This document shows positions 32,201-38,683 of a DNA stretch of 64,000 bases, piece by piece. Made by a program: the position numbers and the translations under genes. Under the pieces are notes generated by a model, which made no database searches, was not told where the DNA came from, and saw only the letters and a program-made list of their open reading frames with translations. The stretch comes from Echinometra lucunter (lineage: Eukaryota; Echinodermata; Echinoidea; Camarodonta; Echinometridae). The stretch's first letter is position 1; the number at the start of each line of letters is the position of its first letter. Location: positions 30,234,719 through 30,298,718 of the forward strand of contig CM057157.1 in the NCBI GenBank assembly GCA_029962745.1, read 5' to 3'.

Positions 32201-33782
32201 CTCGAGTTAAACGATTCAATTCATTGTGTTTGTACTAATATGAGAAACATTGTATATTTCAGGTGGAGTGCCTTACGCTAATAAGCGAGAGTCAGACGTC
32301 ATCAATGAGCTCCGTGATCATAATCGTTTGGAGTGGCCCAAGCACTGTTCACCTGAGCTGTATGACATCATGTTGAGATGCTGGCACAGAAGACCAGAAA
32401 GCAGGCCAACCTTTGATAGGATCTTCAAGGATATCAAAGCTCTTAAGAAGTCTGGAACGGTAAGCTTTATCATCCCAATACCCTGTGGACTTCTGAATTC
32501 TGTTATTCTCATAGGCTTTAAGGGAACCAGAACCCTGGGGAAAAATCAATTTTTTATGAAAAGAGAGGATAGAGAGAAGCAGTTAAAAAACAACGTTCCA
32601 TCAAAATTGGTTACAAAATGAGAAAGTTACGAAAGTTTGAAAAGTCTCGATTTTACTTTTTATGACTCCCCTCAAATTGGCCATGTTACTTCAAAATGGC
32701 ATGCCTTTGTTTACAACTCTTGATATGTTTTGTACACATTATTTCATATTTTCTCCATTTCTCAAGGTGCAACCTGTCTCCTTCTTTAATAGCTCAAGAT
32801 ATATCATGGTAAAATGTATTTGACACAACATATGTTGAGGTCAAAAATAGACAAGCAGCATCTTTAGAGATAATGGAGAAAATATGAAATTTTGTATACA
32901 AAACATATGGAGAGTTGTCCACAAAAACCTGCCATTTTGATGAAACATTGCCAATTTGATGATCGCCATAGAAAGTAACTTGAGACTTTTCAAATTTTAA
33001 TAACTTTCTCATTTCGTAACCGTTTTTGATGGGGCATTTTTGAAATTGCTTCTCTCTATCCCCTCTTTTCATTAAATTGACTTTTCCCCAGGGTTTGAGT
33101 TTCCTTTATGCTGTTGCCTGACAATACATGCTGGTGCCTGTATTATACCTATGGGAAATATGAGAATTAAATTAGTTCTTAATTATACCTGTATGCTTTT
33201 ATGTATGACATTAACCCCCCCCCCCCCCCAACACACTCACACACAAAAAAGTCATTGCCTGCATTATACATTATGTACATGTTATGTCACTGAAATACAA
33301 AAACTCATGGAATGGTGTGTATTGCCCCAACAAAAAAAACCCAAAAAACAAAGGCCTCAGTCATTCTAGTTTCGTAAAATTTCATAAAGTACTTTTGTAA
33401 ATGGACCTGTTTATGGTATTCAAATTTATACACGTTTCTCTCCAGAACCCTTGATTACTATTCACTTCACCTGCTATGCATATAGCATCTGAATAGAAGG
33501 AATCCAATTTGCATACATTAGTTGTTGCTATGTTGGAAAAGCATCTGGCATGCTTCTTAGTTGTCAGGGGAAACTTTTATTCAACAAGTATGCATGAAAT
33601 TAGTAAACAGATCCATTAGAAGAATGGAAAAGTTATTTTTCATTTTCATTGTGGACCTTCTTTTTATTTGACCTTTTTACCCACAGCCTCAGATCAGTTT
33701 GAAGGACTACACATATCAGATGTATGCACCGATCAGACTTGATCTAGAGACGAGCACTGGACTTACGGACTCATTTGTCTAA
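5614..33782 (+). CDS. EGF-domain receptor tyrosine pseudokinase, 12 exons, 581 residues
   Basis: The joined exons give 1746 nt. Residues 1-26 form a signal peptide, 27-95 a Ser/Thr-rich stalk, and 96-129 an EGF domain with all six cysteines. Residues 136-157 are a shortened second EGF-like segment with four cysteines. About 176-202 is a transmembrane helix and about 266-545 a tyrosine-kinase-like domain. Retained are the beta-3 lysine (VAIK, K302), an alpha-C glutamate, KSDVWSYGIVLWE, and the CW...RPTF motif of the C lobe. Lost are two of three P-loop glycines, the HRD triplet (Y407-M408-N409), the DFG glycine (D427-F428-S429) and the APE proline. Catalysis is therefore unlikely, and a ligand-binding or scaffolding co-receptor role is inferred. 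Ligand and orthology are unknown. The start is the first in-frame ATG after a stop, giving MMAVLG. A candidate AATAAA lies at 34088. Introns are loaded with repeats. Confidence 0.85.
6209..6345 (+). repeat. GAA/GGA purine microsatellite
   Basis: Almost pure purine tract of GAA, GAAA and GGA units on the plus strand. It resumes at about 6690-6715 after the inserted inverted-repeat element. Confidence 0.85.
6354..6687. mobile_element. Inverted-repeat element flanked by G and C runs
   Basis: After a poly-G run the sequence CACTGTCATTACAAAGTGGA is mirrored by its near-complement just before a long poly-C run. The arms continue through CACCATGCTCGTA. The flanking purine microsatellite on both sides suggests insertion into it. 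Class unknown. Confidence 0.55.
8109..8303. mobile_element. TA-flanked MITE (ACAGTCAAACCTG ends)
   Basis: Inverted ends CAGTCAAACCTG and CAGGTTTCACTG, with internal GACCACC...TATAAAGACCAC repeats, flanked by TA on both sides. This fits a Tc1/mariner-type non-autonomous element; related sequences are widespread in marine invertebrates. Confidence 0.6.
8570..9137. mobile_element. Palindromic TTAA-ended MITE, copy 1
   Basis: Starts TTAAAGGGAAAGTCCACCCC and ends with its near complement GGGGTGGATGTTGCCTTTAA. Two arms of about 280 bp fold around about 8855. A related copy lies at 17812-18374. Open frames within it are by-products of the palindrome. Confidence 0.7.
9957..10195 (+). repeat. ATT/ATC microsatellite
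   Basis: Long run of TTA/TTG/TCA triplets, giving long Asn, Ile or Leu frames that are not genes. Similar tracts occur at 10948-11016, 11635-11680 and 11832-11960. Confidence 0.9.
10193..10910. mobile_element. TIR element with four internal ~150-bp repeats
   Basis: Ends ATGCCTCCGCC and GGCGGAGGCAT are perfect inverted 11-mers. Inside are four diverged direct repeats starting TTCTCGCGATAACTTAAGAA at about 10271, 10427, 10577 and 10719, each followed by CAAACTTGGC and GGTCAAAGGTCA phrases. A hairpin (GACCACGCGTGGTC) follows at 10918-10931. A second trace of the CCTCC...GGAGGCATTA end occurs near 31240. It has no coding capacity. Confidence 0.65.
11267..11536 (+). CDS. Receptor pseudokinase exon 2: stalk and EGF domain
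   Basis: Acceptor CGCAG|CATCC, phase 1 in and 1 out. Encodes residues 36-125: a Thr/Ser-rich stalk likely to be O-glycosylated, several NxS/T sites, then EGF cysteines C96, C101, C107, C118 and C120 with the FTCDCRPGYSG signature. The sixth cysteine is in the next exon. Confidence 0.88.
12507..12640 (+). CDS. Receptor pseudokinase exon 3: end of EGF and second Cys segment
   Basis: Acceptor TTTCAG|GACGG, donor CCG|GTAAGT, phase 1 in and 0 out. Completes the EGF with RRCE (C129). It then encodes a four-cysteine segment (C136, C141, C147, C157) like a truncated EGF, and a proline-rich linker ending PAPPPP. Confidence 0.88.
12703..13112. repeat. Foldback of GTCTAAT-CCCATT-type units
   Basis: The left half carries many degenerate copies of a roughly 20-bp unit around TTTGGTCTAATACCCATT. 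The right half carries the complement (ATTAGACCAAATGG and similar), with the turn near 12870. The whole can fold into one long imperfect hairpin. It has no coding potential. Confidence 0.7.
14157..14340 (+). repeat. GA microsatellite blocks
   Basis: Three separated runs of GAGAGA with GATA interruptions (about 14157-14207, 14273-14298 and 14329-14346). Confidence 0.85.
15497..15824. mobile_element. TTAA-flanked MITE, about 36-bp inverted ends
   Basis: TTAA followed by AGAGGCTCTGGTGTGGGTTT, mirrored at the right by AGCCCACGACAGAGCCTCTT followed by TTAA. The inverted match spans roughly 36 bp including CATGGGGAGT. The interior is unique. TTAA flanks fit a piggyBac-like transposase (inference). 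Confidence 0.7.
15995..16268. mobile_element. Inverted-repeat element with C-rich internal repeats
   Basis: Begins ATGGCTGTACCCTCCCC and ends GCGTACGGCCC. The part around CTTTCAAACTTCTTTG resembles the element at 1845-2071, so both belong to one family. Confidence 0.45.
17437..17640 (+). CDS. Receptor pseudokinase exon 4: transmembrane and juxtamembrane
   Basis: Acceptor TGACAG|CCCAAA, donor AAT|GTAAGT, phase 0/0. Encodes residues 171-238: a transmembrane helix from about L176 to L202, rich in Leu, Phe and Trp, then a basic cytoplasmic stretch (TTWRHIHQ). It ends in the tyrosine cluster DVYYDVYN (Y233, Y234, Y237). Confidence 0.9.
17812..18374. mobile_element. Palindromic TTAA-ended MITE, copy 2
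   Basis: Strongly similar over its whole length to 8570-9137, with both arms carrying AAGTCCACCC...GAAGTTTCACTG and the internal GGTCAAAGAATAAGAAA phrase. The right end finishes with CTTTAA; the extreme left end is eroded. Confidence 0.7.
18759..18975 (+). mobile_element. tRNA-derived SINE with 9-bp target-site duplication
   Basis: The head has a pol III A-box-like TGGCTCAGTGG and a B-box-like GGTCTGCGAACCC about 40 bp later. A tRNA-unrelated body and an (AAC)n tail follow. CTTGATATG occurs at 18750-18758 and again at 18976-18984, a convincing target-site duplication. The design resembles the tRNA-like SURF1-type SINEs reported in sea urchins (family assignment inferred). Confidence 0.75.
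19361..19735. repeat. Foldback element of GAATTTCGCATCC minisatellite arms
   Basis: Outer inverted ends CCTGAAGTACGCT and AGCGTACTTCAGG are perfect 13-mers continuing with a mismatch into ACAACAGGTCATGTGCGA. Between them, units of about 20-24 bp around CATGAATTTCGCATCCCAGG run in one orientation and then flip. Long frames on both strands are minisatellite artefacts. Confidence 0.75.
19942..20296. mobile_element. Inverted-repeat element (AAGGTGCGTTCAGATATGATG)
   Basis: The left end AAGGTGCGTTCAGATATGAT is echoed near the right end by AAAGGCGCATATCATACCTT in inverse orientation. The interior repeats GATATGATGTGACTTTGTGC and mentions of GCCGCCA/GCAGCA. Non-coding; class unknown. Confidence 0.45.
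20322..20523 (+). CDS. Receptor pseudokinase exon 5: N-lobe beta strands
   Basis: Acceptor TTACAG|AAGAG, donor AGAG|GTAAGC, phase 0 in and 1 out. Encodes residues 239-305: a linker, then EKWIIPESEVEMGKL at the start of the kinase fold and the P-loop equivalent FSGEFSYVCEG, which keeps one of three glycines. VAIKLLR carries the beta-3 lysine K302. Confidence 0.88.
20812..21200 (+). repeat. 197-bp tandem duplication
   Basis: Two head-to-tail copies (about 20812-21002 and 21009-21200) of a unit starting AATATGAATATTGGAC and ending GACATTGGTTAACATT. They differ by as little as one inserted A (ATTTAGG versus ATTTAAGG), so the duplication is recent, or a collapse/expansion artefact of assembly. 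Confidence 0.85.
22124..22246 (+). CDS. Receptor pseudokinase exon 6: alpha-C helix
   Basis: Acceptor TTTCAG|ATGAG, donor TCAA|GTAAAT, phase 1/1. Encodes residues 306-346, including ELRNEFQVLANLGKHPNIL, the alpha-C helix with candidate salt-bridge glutamate E319 (or E315) and the usual HPNI turn, then LLGQC. Confidence 0.88.
22497..22880 (-). repeat. Left outer domain of the foldback: 16-bp minisatellite
   Basis: About 24 tandem units of GGAGGACAACTCCCCC with point changes. The G+C-rich units give long Gly/Ser/Pro frames on both strands that are not genes. Confidence 0.9.
23944..24702. other. Unique central region of the foldback transposon
   Basis: AT-rich, with three direct copies of ACAAAACAAACATACATTA (about 24231-24292), a GT tract near 24472-24500 and a poly-A/GAA run at 24688-24712. 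No coding region recognised. Confidence 0.6.
25789..26072 (+). repeat. Right outer domain of the foldback: inverted 16-bp minisatellite
   Basis: About 17 tandem units of GGGGGAGTTGTCCTCC, the complement of the left array and in inverted orientation. It is shorter than the left array, showing unequal repeat number between the arms. Confidence 0.9.
26452..26624 (+). CDS. Receptor pseudokinase exon 7: hinge and alpha-E
   Basis: Acceptor TTACAG|TCCAA, donor AAA|GTAAGT, phase 1 in and 0 out. Encodes residues 347-404: beta-5/hinge TCLVMEYVARGDMLRIL with gatekeeper-region Val-Met, a basic kinase-insert-like stretch (RRCRSRRRD) shorter than that of split kinases, and the alpha-E helix FACDIAQGMRHVAALK. 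Confidence 0.9.
26625..27627 (+). other. Receptor gene intron 7
   Basis: Contains a (CAAGTTT)n microsatellite at 26757-26788 of the kind often found at a retrotransposon end, then AT-rich unassigned DNA. No exon seen; phases 0/0. Confidence 0.55.
27628..27759 (+). CDS. Receptor pseudokinase exon 8: altered catalytic and DFG loops
   Basis: Acceptor TTTCAG|TATG, donor AAT|GTAAGT, phase 0/0. Encodes residues 405-448. The catalytic loop reads YVYMNLCAKNVLI where active tyrosine kinases have xVHRDLAARNVLI, so His, Arg and the catalytic Asp are all changed. The metal-binding loop reads CDFSMA (DFG to DFS). The downstream activation segment is proline-rich and has no tyrosine. Confidence 0.92.
27760..28731 (+). 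other. Receptor gene intron 8
   Basis: Contains short ATT and AAC microsatellites (about 27936-27975) and poly-G runs near 28076-28084 and 28210-28218. No exon or complete mobile element recognised. Confidence 0.5.
28732..28799 (+). CDS. Receptor pseudokinase exon 9: end of activation segment
   Basis: Acceptor TTGACAG|CGTGG, donor GATGT|GTAAGT, phase 0 in and 2 out. Encodes GMKRWMAYEALLEGQYTMKSDV; the usual RWMAPE has Tyr in place of Pro. The alpha-F start KSDV is retained. Confidence 0.88.
29247..29388. mobile_element. MITE related to 3849-3995 family
   Basis: Left end GGGGCCGTTCCACAAAACT and right end TTTCGTGAAACCACCGTCC are diverged inverted copies, with mirrored GTGTTAAC/GTTAACAC and CATTGAAA/TTTCAATG inside. 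Confidence 0.5.
29651..29825. mobile_element. Short palindromic element (AAATATACAGG ends)
   Basis: AAATATACAGG at the left is mirrored by CCTGTATATTT at the right. An inner inverted pair around CTATGGGGTCGGTC / GACCGACCCCATAG continues the fold to a GC-rich tip. About 175 bp, non-coding. Confidence 0.6.
29872..29912 (+). CDS. Receptor pseudokinase exon 10: alpha-F
   Basis: Acceptor TTTCAG|ATGG, donor TTAG|GTAAGT, phase 2 in and 1 out. A 41-nt mini-exon encoding WSYGIVLWEIVTL, the highly conserved alpha-F helix. Confidence 0.9.
30035..30499. mobile_element. Complete TTAA-flanked MITE
   Basis: Left TTAAAGGGGATACCCAATG and right CATTGTGTAATCACTTTAA form imperfect inverted ends (about 15 of 19 positions). 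It is the full-length relative of the truncated copy at 1-407. The TTAA ends suggest a piggyBac-like mobiliser. Confidence 0.7.
30781..31020 (+). pseudogene. Non-LTR retrotransposon reverse transcriptase C-terminal fragment
   Basis: A frame ending at TAA 31018-31020 reads KHTHNLRSAKDTLLLQIPT, an in-frame stop at 30901, then DRAFPCAAPKPWNNLPLEIR and a final KKRLKTYLF. This pattern (RAFxxAAPKxWNxLPxxIR, then FKxxLKTxLF) is the C-terminal tail of Jockey/CR1-type non-LTR ORF2 proteins. The internal stop and missing upstream domains make it a dead fragment. Clade unresolved. Confidence 0.7.
31165..31570. mobile_element. Inverted-repeat element around a CCTCC...GGAGGCATTA core
   Basis: The left phrase GGCTTGTTCAGATATATGC is mirrored by GCATCATGCCTGAACAAGC at the right, about 390 bp apart. 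It contains a short stretch akin to the ends of the 10193-10910 element. Non-coding. Confidence 0.45.
31634..31842 (+). pseudogene. Degenerate partial copy A of exon 11
   Basis: Matches the first two thirds of exon 11 (GGAGTGCCTTATGCTAATAA onward) but its acceptor AG is destroyed (CCATTTGG) and the frame stops after the eighth codon (AAG TGA). It begins a tandem array with a period of 209-211 bp. Confidence 0.8.
31843..32053 (+). pseudogene. Partial copy B of exon 11 with intact acceptor
   Basis: Preceded by the same TATATTTCAG acceptor as the real exon 11. Read in the exon-10 phase it gives GGVPYANKQESDSANEL and continues through YDIMLRS to a stop at 31992-31994. It lacks the CW...RPTF segment and any donor. 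Use as an alternative terminal exon would truncate the C lobe. Confidence 0.75.
32054..32262 (+). pseudogene. Partial copy C of exon 11 with intact acceptor
   Basis: Same acceptor and phase as copies B and D. It encodes GGMPYANKRESDIINEL..., then SPKLYDIMLRSLSEHH and a basic tail ending at a stop at 32236-32238. It is closer to the functional exon than copy B over the first 40 codons. No donor, so it would be terminal if used. Confidence 0.75.
32263..32459 (+). CDS. Receptor pseudokinase exon 11: C-lobe helices (functional copy D)
   Basis: Acceptor TTTCAG|GTGGA, donor ACG|GTAAGC, phase 1 in and 0 out. Encodes residues 485-550: GGVPYANKRESD, then RLEWPKHCSPELYDIMLRCW, then RPESRPTFDRIFKDI, the complete conserved end of a tyrosine-kinase C lobe. 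It is the last and only complete unit of the four-copy array. Confidence 0.9.
32518..33107. mobile_element. Palindromic MITE (TTAAGGGAACC ends)
   Basis: Left TTAAGGGAACCAGAACCCTG is mirrored at the right by CAGGGTTTGAGTTTCCTTTA. The arms of about 290 bp share AGAGAGAAGC..., CAAATTGGC...CATTTTG and TGTACA...CATATGG phrases in inverse order, with the fold near 32810. The plan is the same as at 8570-9137 but the family differs. Confidence 0.65.
33687..33782 (+). CDS. Receptor pseudokinase exon 12: C-terminal tail and stop
   Basis: Acceptor CCACAG|CCTCAG, phase 0. Encodes residues 551-581: a tyrosine-rich DYTYQMYAPIRL segment (Y558, Y560, Y563), then an acidic/Thr tail ending DSFV and TAA. The last four residues fit a class I PDZ ligand (S-x-V). 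Confidence 0.88.
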   Translation, partial: PQISLKDYTYQMYAPIRLDLETSTGLTDSFV

Positions 33783-34087
33783 GAAATCTACACAACTCAT
33801 TTTTACTGAGCTGATAATGGTTACACCATTTCAAATCGAGGAATGAGATTAGCTCTTCATGTTATATATTTCATGCCTTTATTTAGAGTAGAATATGTTT
33901 AGTACTTAAAAAATGGTATACTGCTGGACTTTAACACAAATGTATACAGGTATATAAGAAGTACATAATTCAACGTAAACCTCTTCAAAATTAATCAAAA
34001 CATGCAACAGTTCTGCAGTAAGGAAGTTATGCAAACTGTCAAACAAGCCTGATTACAATTTGGAGAAAAACTGTGACCTGTTTGGAA

Positions 34088-34093
34088 AATAAA
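34088..34093 (+). promoter_or_regulatory. Candidate poly(A) signal of the receptor gene
   Basis: AATAAA about 305 bp after the receptor stop codon, the first canonical hexamer seen downstream. Position is plausible, but AT-rich DNA makes chance occurrence possible. Confidence 0.35.
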
Positions 34094-35689
34094 ACAGTTT
34101 AACCCTTTGCACGCGAAAGGTGCAGTTTTTCACATTCGTACAATTAAATTCAACAATCGTAATAATTAGTTTTCTCTGTCACCTTTGTACTACAGGACTA
34201 AGAAATGACTATAATGCTCAAGTAGTATCCATAGAATAGTTATCAGTATCATAGGTGCAATGAGGAAAGCAAGATTCGAAGAAAATATCAAACAAACAAT
34301 GGTCATTATTATCCCCTCAGAATTAATTCAGCATGCAAAGAGTTAAAGAAAGTTGATTTTTACCTTATTGAAAATGGTTATTTGAAATGTTAATACATGA
34401 ATAGGGAATACTTGTAGCTCTTTGGGATCTGTATTCATTTGGTAATTGGAGAATATTATTGTATTCATCATTGTAGAACATAATAGTTTTGTGGATGCAA
34501 TGATTATGAATGAATGGAACTCATATCGTAACCTACATTGGCATTTGTTAACCACTTGTGTGTTCCTGCACATCAAGATAAAAACATGTAAATTCCTCTA
34601 TCAAAATGTTCTGTGGAATGTCATGTAGTATTGATGAAAAGAATGTCAGTAGCGACTAAATATCTAGCACTACTATTTACAACTCAAGATGTGTTTCAAA
34701 TTATGTCTGCACATGGTTTTAATTCATGTGCAGTGAGTGTTTTGTTTCTGATGTCTTTGTTTGAAAAAATAGGAAATCTAATTTCCTTTTGAAAAAGATG
34801 TTGATATCTTATGCCAAACCAATCCCTAAAAGAAAAAAAAATGCTTAAGCAAGAAGGGAAAAGGACGAGAGAATCTAGAAAGAGATGGAGCAGACAACGG
34901 ATGATGACAAAGAAAATCTCAAAGCTTTCATGCTTCATGCGGGCTCCTCCCCCCTAGAGAGCACAATTCACTTGCTCACTACCGGCCCCCTAAAAATGAA
35001 ATTCTAGCTGCATGCACTTGCCTGAACCAACCAGCTTATATAATTCATGAATGATGATTAAAATAGAGCGATTTGGTGCATAATGAACTGATGTGTTTCT
35101 TTATGTGCATTTTAAGACAAGAAAATTTACACTATGTAAGAGTCAAATTGTAATTCCTCTTTCATAATTCTATAGTCATAGAACGGTTGTTACATCAAAA
35201 TGTGAAATGGGCAATATTAGATGAACAAAAATATTAGATTTGTATTCAATATTGAATTTGAATTAATATAGTTATGTACATTGAGAAATGATGTTACTAA
35301 ATGCAAAATGGAGAATTCCTATCCATTAAGAGCAAAGCATTCCTCTACACATAAATCATGTTGGTTAATGTGATAAGATTTTATACCTGTCCTAGGTATC
35401 TTGAGGATATAAGCATGCAAGTATTAATGCATGTTTTTAAAGCAATTTTTTCTCATAAAATATATCTTCATGGTTATTGGTCTGATGAAGAAATTTAGTT
35501 GATGGCTTTAACTGTACAATAGTGTCTTAACAAAACATGATTTCTTATTTCGATACAGATAATTTTGATGGTATTCATATTATTTATGAAATTAATGTTT
35601 GAAATGTCAGATGCATATCACATATTGTCTTTTGATATATTTCTTCTATTAAGACATTTGCATAATTATTTGCCTGAAGGTGTTTATTT

Positions 35690-35955
35690 AGGTGTTTTAT
35701 CTTTATGTCATTGTGTGAAAGAACACGTCTGGAATGCAAAATACAAAAATGCAAAATTAAAAATGTCTATTTTGACATATTGCAATAGAATTTTAGCAAA
35801 GATGATATCACAAGAAGATCGTATATCAATTTAGAAGGTCTACATTCTGTCTGTGAAATTATCAATCATTGTTTGAAAATTTAATTTTCAAAAATTTTCC
35901 ATTTTGCGTTCCGGACGCGTTCTTTCGCACGACGACAAAAAAGATAGGACGCCTT
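35690..35955. mobile_element. MITE with AGGCGTTTTATCTTTATGTC-type ends, copy 1
   Basis: GGTGTTTTATCTTTATGTCA and AAAAAAGATAGGACGCC are diverged inverted ends. The arms include GAAAGAACACGTCTGGAATG and its near complement CGTTCCGGACGCGTTCTTTC. Same family as 37442-37705. Confidence 0.65.
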
Positions 35956-35999
35956 AAATGGCTTCCATTTAACATAATCACCTTGAAATAACATGCCTT

Positions 36000-36410
36000 T
36001 CATTTTGATATACAGCTTGACTATCTAGAAGGTCTTCCATATTCTTACTCTTCATCTAAATAATCTAAAAGCAGCATACCTTGAAAAGAGTTAAAAATAC
36101 TTCATGTTAATGGCTGGATATTTTAACTTGATTGAAGAGTCTTCCGTATTCCTTGTTTTTTTTTCAAGCAGGATAAATTGTAAGTGCCTTGAATGTGCCT
36201 TGATTGAAATGATTTGATTTTAAAAATATACTTAGATGGTCTTCCATATTTTTGTTACAAACATAATACTTGTGTGTACCTTGAAATTCTGTGGAAGTTC
36301 CTAAACTGAAATGATTGCATTTATAGACATGATGCAGCTTGATTAGTTTTTTTCCACATTCTTAAAGTTCGAAATAGTATATACCTTGATAAGATTATTA
36401 ATTTGCCATT
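36000..36410 (+). repeat. Degenerate ~105-bp tandem array, about four units
   Basis: The phrase GTCTTCCATATTCTT or a close variant recurs at about 36031, 36131, 36240 and 36346, each preceded by ACTTGATT/GCTTGA and followed by TACCTTGA about 45 bp later. An old, low-copy satellite. Confidence 0.55.
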
Positions 36411-37441
36411 AATCTTCAGTGAAATGCCAGTACACCCATATTTTTATGAAAATACATGTACTATCATTATATCATTTTGTTAAAAATTTTGTAGTGTTGG
36501 ATGAAACACTCTCGTCTTTCATTAAATGTACAAAGAAAGGAGAATATACTTTATGTCACAGAGGACTCACAACTAATAGCTATTGGAAAACTTTTAATGT
36601 TCTTTGCAGAAGTCAAGAATCACTTGCTATTTTTCATTATGAAACATTGTTGTTAATTGTTTGAATACATATGACACTTCCATAAAAGGTGTACTTCTCA
36701 AAGTGATATGTATTTAAAAAGGAATTATGCTAATACCAACATTATCCAGTGTAGTGCTTATCTGCTCCAGTACTGATAACATTAAGTAATATTTACCTAC
36801 ACCTAAAGAAAATAATATAAGTGGGAGAGAGGCTGAAATGTGTATTATCATGTATTCAATATATTTAGTCTTTCTTCTCTGTTTGTTATACTCTGATGTC
36901 GAATGTATTTCCAAAATGGCTGCTCTGTTACAGTACTTACATATAATTGGATTTGTTCACAAACATTCAAAGTGAGAATAGACCTCTAGCACAATATGAG
37001 GTAATAACATAAAAGTTATTTCAGCAAACATTAGAATAATACTTAGGAAAAGAGCAACATGGAGACTAGTTTTAGTGATTTCAAATTTAATACTTTTCTG
37101 TTTGTCAACTTCACAGTGACAAACCATTTATTTAAATTTTACAAGTTATCATATTTCAGTAGTCAGAATGCATATTGCATAATATATTATGCTTTGCTAG
37201 GTCAGGCAAACCATTCAGTTAAGACTGTGATTAGCATCAACAAAACTACCATGTGCTAGGTTTATATCATTTTAATGGTTATTACTCTATAAATTATATT
37301 CTTCTAAATGTGATTTTGATTCAGTTGTCCGTAAAATGTGATCTTGGGTAATAGTACTACTTTTAATGGTGATTGGAAATGGAAGTGAATTACAGTAATG
37401 GAATAATTTATCTTTCAAATCTCAGTCTGAATATAGCTATT

Positions 37442-37705
37442 AAGGCGTTTTATCTTTATGTCGTTGTGCGAAAGAACGCGTCTGGAATGCAAAATACAAA
37501 AATGCAAAAAATTAAGATGACTATTTTGACGTATTGGAATAGAATTTTAGCAAAGATCATGCCACAAGAAGATCGTATACCGATTTACAAGGTCTACATG
37601 CTACCGTAATATTATCAAGCATTTTTTGAAAATCTTTGATATTCAATGATTTTCAATTTTGCGTTCTGGACGTGTTCTTTCGCACGACATAAAGATAAGA
37701 CGCCT
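37442..37705. mobile_element. MITE with AGGCGTTTTATCTTTATGTC-type ends, copy 2
   Basis: Left AAGGCGTTTTATCTTTATGT and right ACATAAAGATAAGACGCC are near-perfect inverted ends of about 45 bp, including GAAAGAACGCGTCTGGAATG and its complement. ATTA and TAAT flank it, fitting a TA or TTA target. Confidence 0.7.
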
Positions 37706-38517
37706 AATGCGATGTGTATCTGCTCCTATATCTGGTGAATAGATAGGCACTAACTGTACTATGATGCATACATGTTATCTTATCAATAAATTAATAAATA
37801 AATATATATATTTTGGTGAAATTGGAATTGGACTTACCACTCCCATTTATTATGTGTTAATTAATCAGCATTAAAAAAAAAAAAAACAAGAAAAATTTGT
37901 AATCCAACAGTTCTTTGGACCAGCAATTTTCGACGTTATATATCTAACGTCCTTCTCAAGAGATAAATTTATTTATTTATTTATTTATTCAATTCTCATA
38001 TTTATACAGAGTAGCCTGTTCAGCTCAAAATACATTGAATATAATAACACAAAATGAAATTATGTACATATATGTAACAGCAATTACAAGAAAATGGCCT
38101 TCCACAGGGCTCTGTTGGTTAAAATAACAGCAGTAACAACATTAACAACAACAAAAGATTGTGGTAAGAGGTAACGATGAAAAGAAAGTGAAAAGTGAAA
38201 GTGCAATGAAATAATGAACAAAAATGACATAACTTAACTAATATACACACATTACAGTAAATATTTTAAATGAGAAAATTATACCTACCAAAGGAAATGG
38301 ATAATCAGATAATGAAAGTATAGATTGAAACAATGAAGCAATGGGCTACTATATCAACTTACACTAAATATAGATTAAGAGTATGTAGGGTCTTGCCATG
38401 GAGAGGAATGAATTAGGATATAGAATAGTTAATAAAAAGATTAGTCCAGCATATATGCTTCAATAAATGCAATTTGGTCACGTTGCTGACATTTTGACGT
38501 CAAGTAGAGCAGAGAGC

Positions 38518-38683
38518 CTACTCTCTAAATTCCTTAGATTGGAAATCGATCTATAAGATTGTAGTGGGGGACCAATCCAAAATTAGATGGAGAAAAAGAT
38601 TGACTTCTAAATCTATTAGATTGAGATTTTCAATCTAATTTTGGATTGGTCCCTCATTGCAGTCTAAAGAATTTAGAGAGTAG
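38518..38683. mobile_element. Small palindromic element (CTACTCTCTAAATTC ends)
   Basis: CTACTCTCTAAATTC is mirrored by GAATTTAGAGAGTAG, and GGACCAATCCAAAATTAGAT by a close complement. About 166 bp, foldable along its length, non-coding. Confidence 0.65.
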
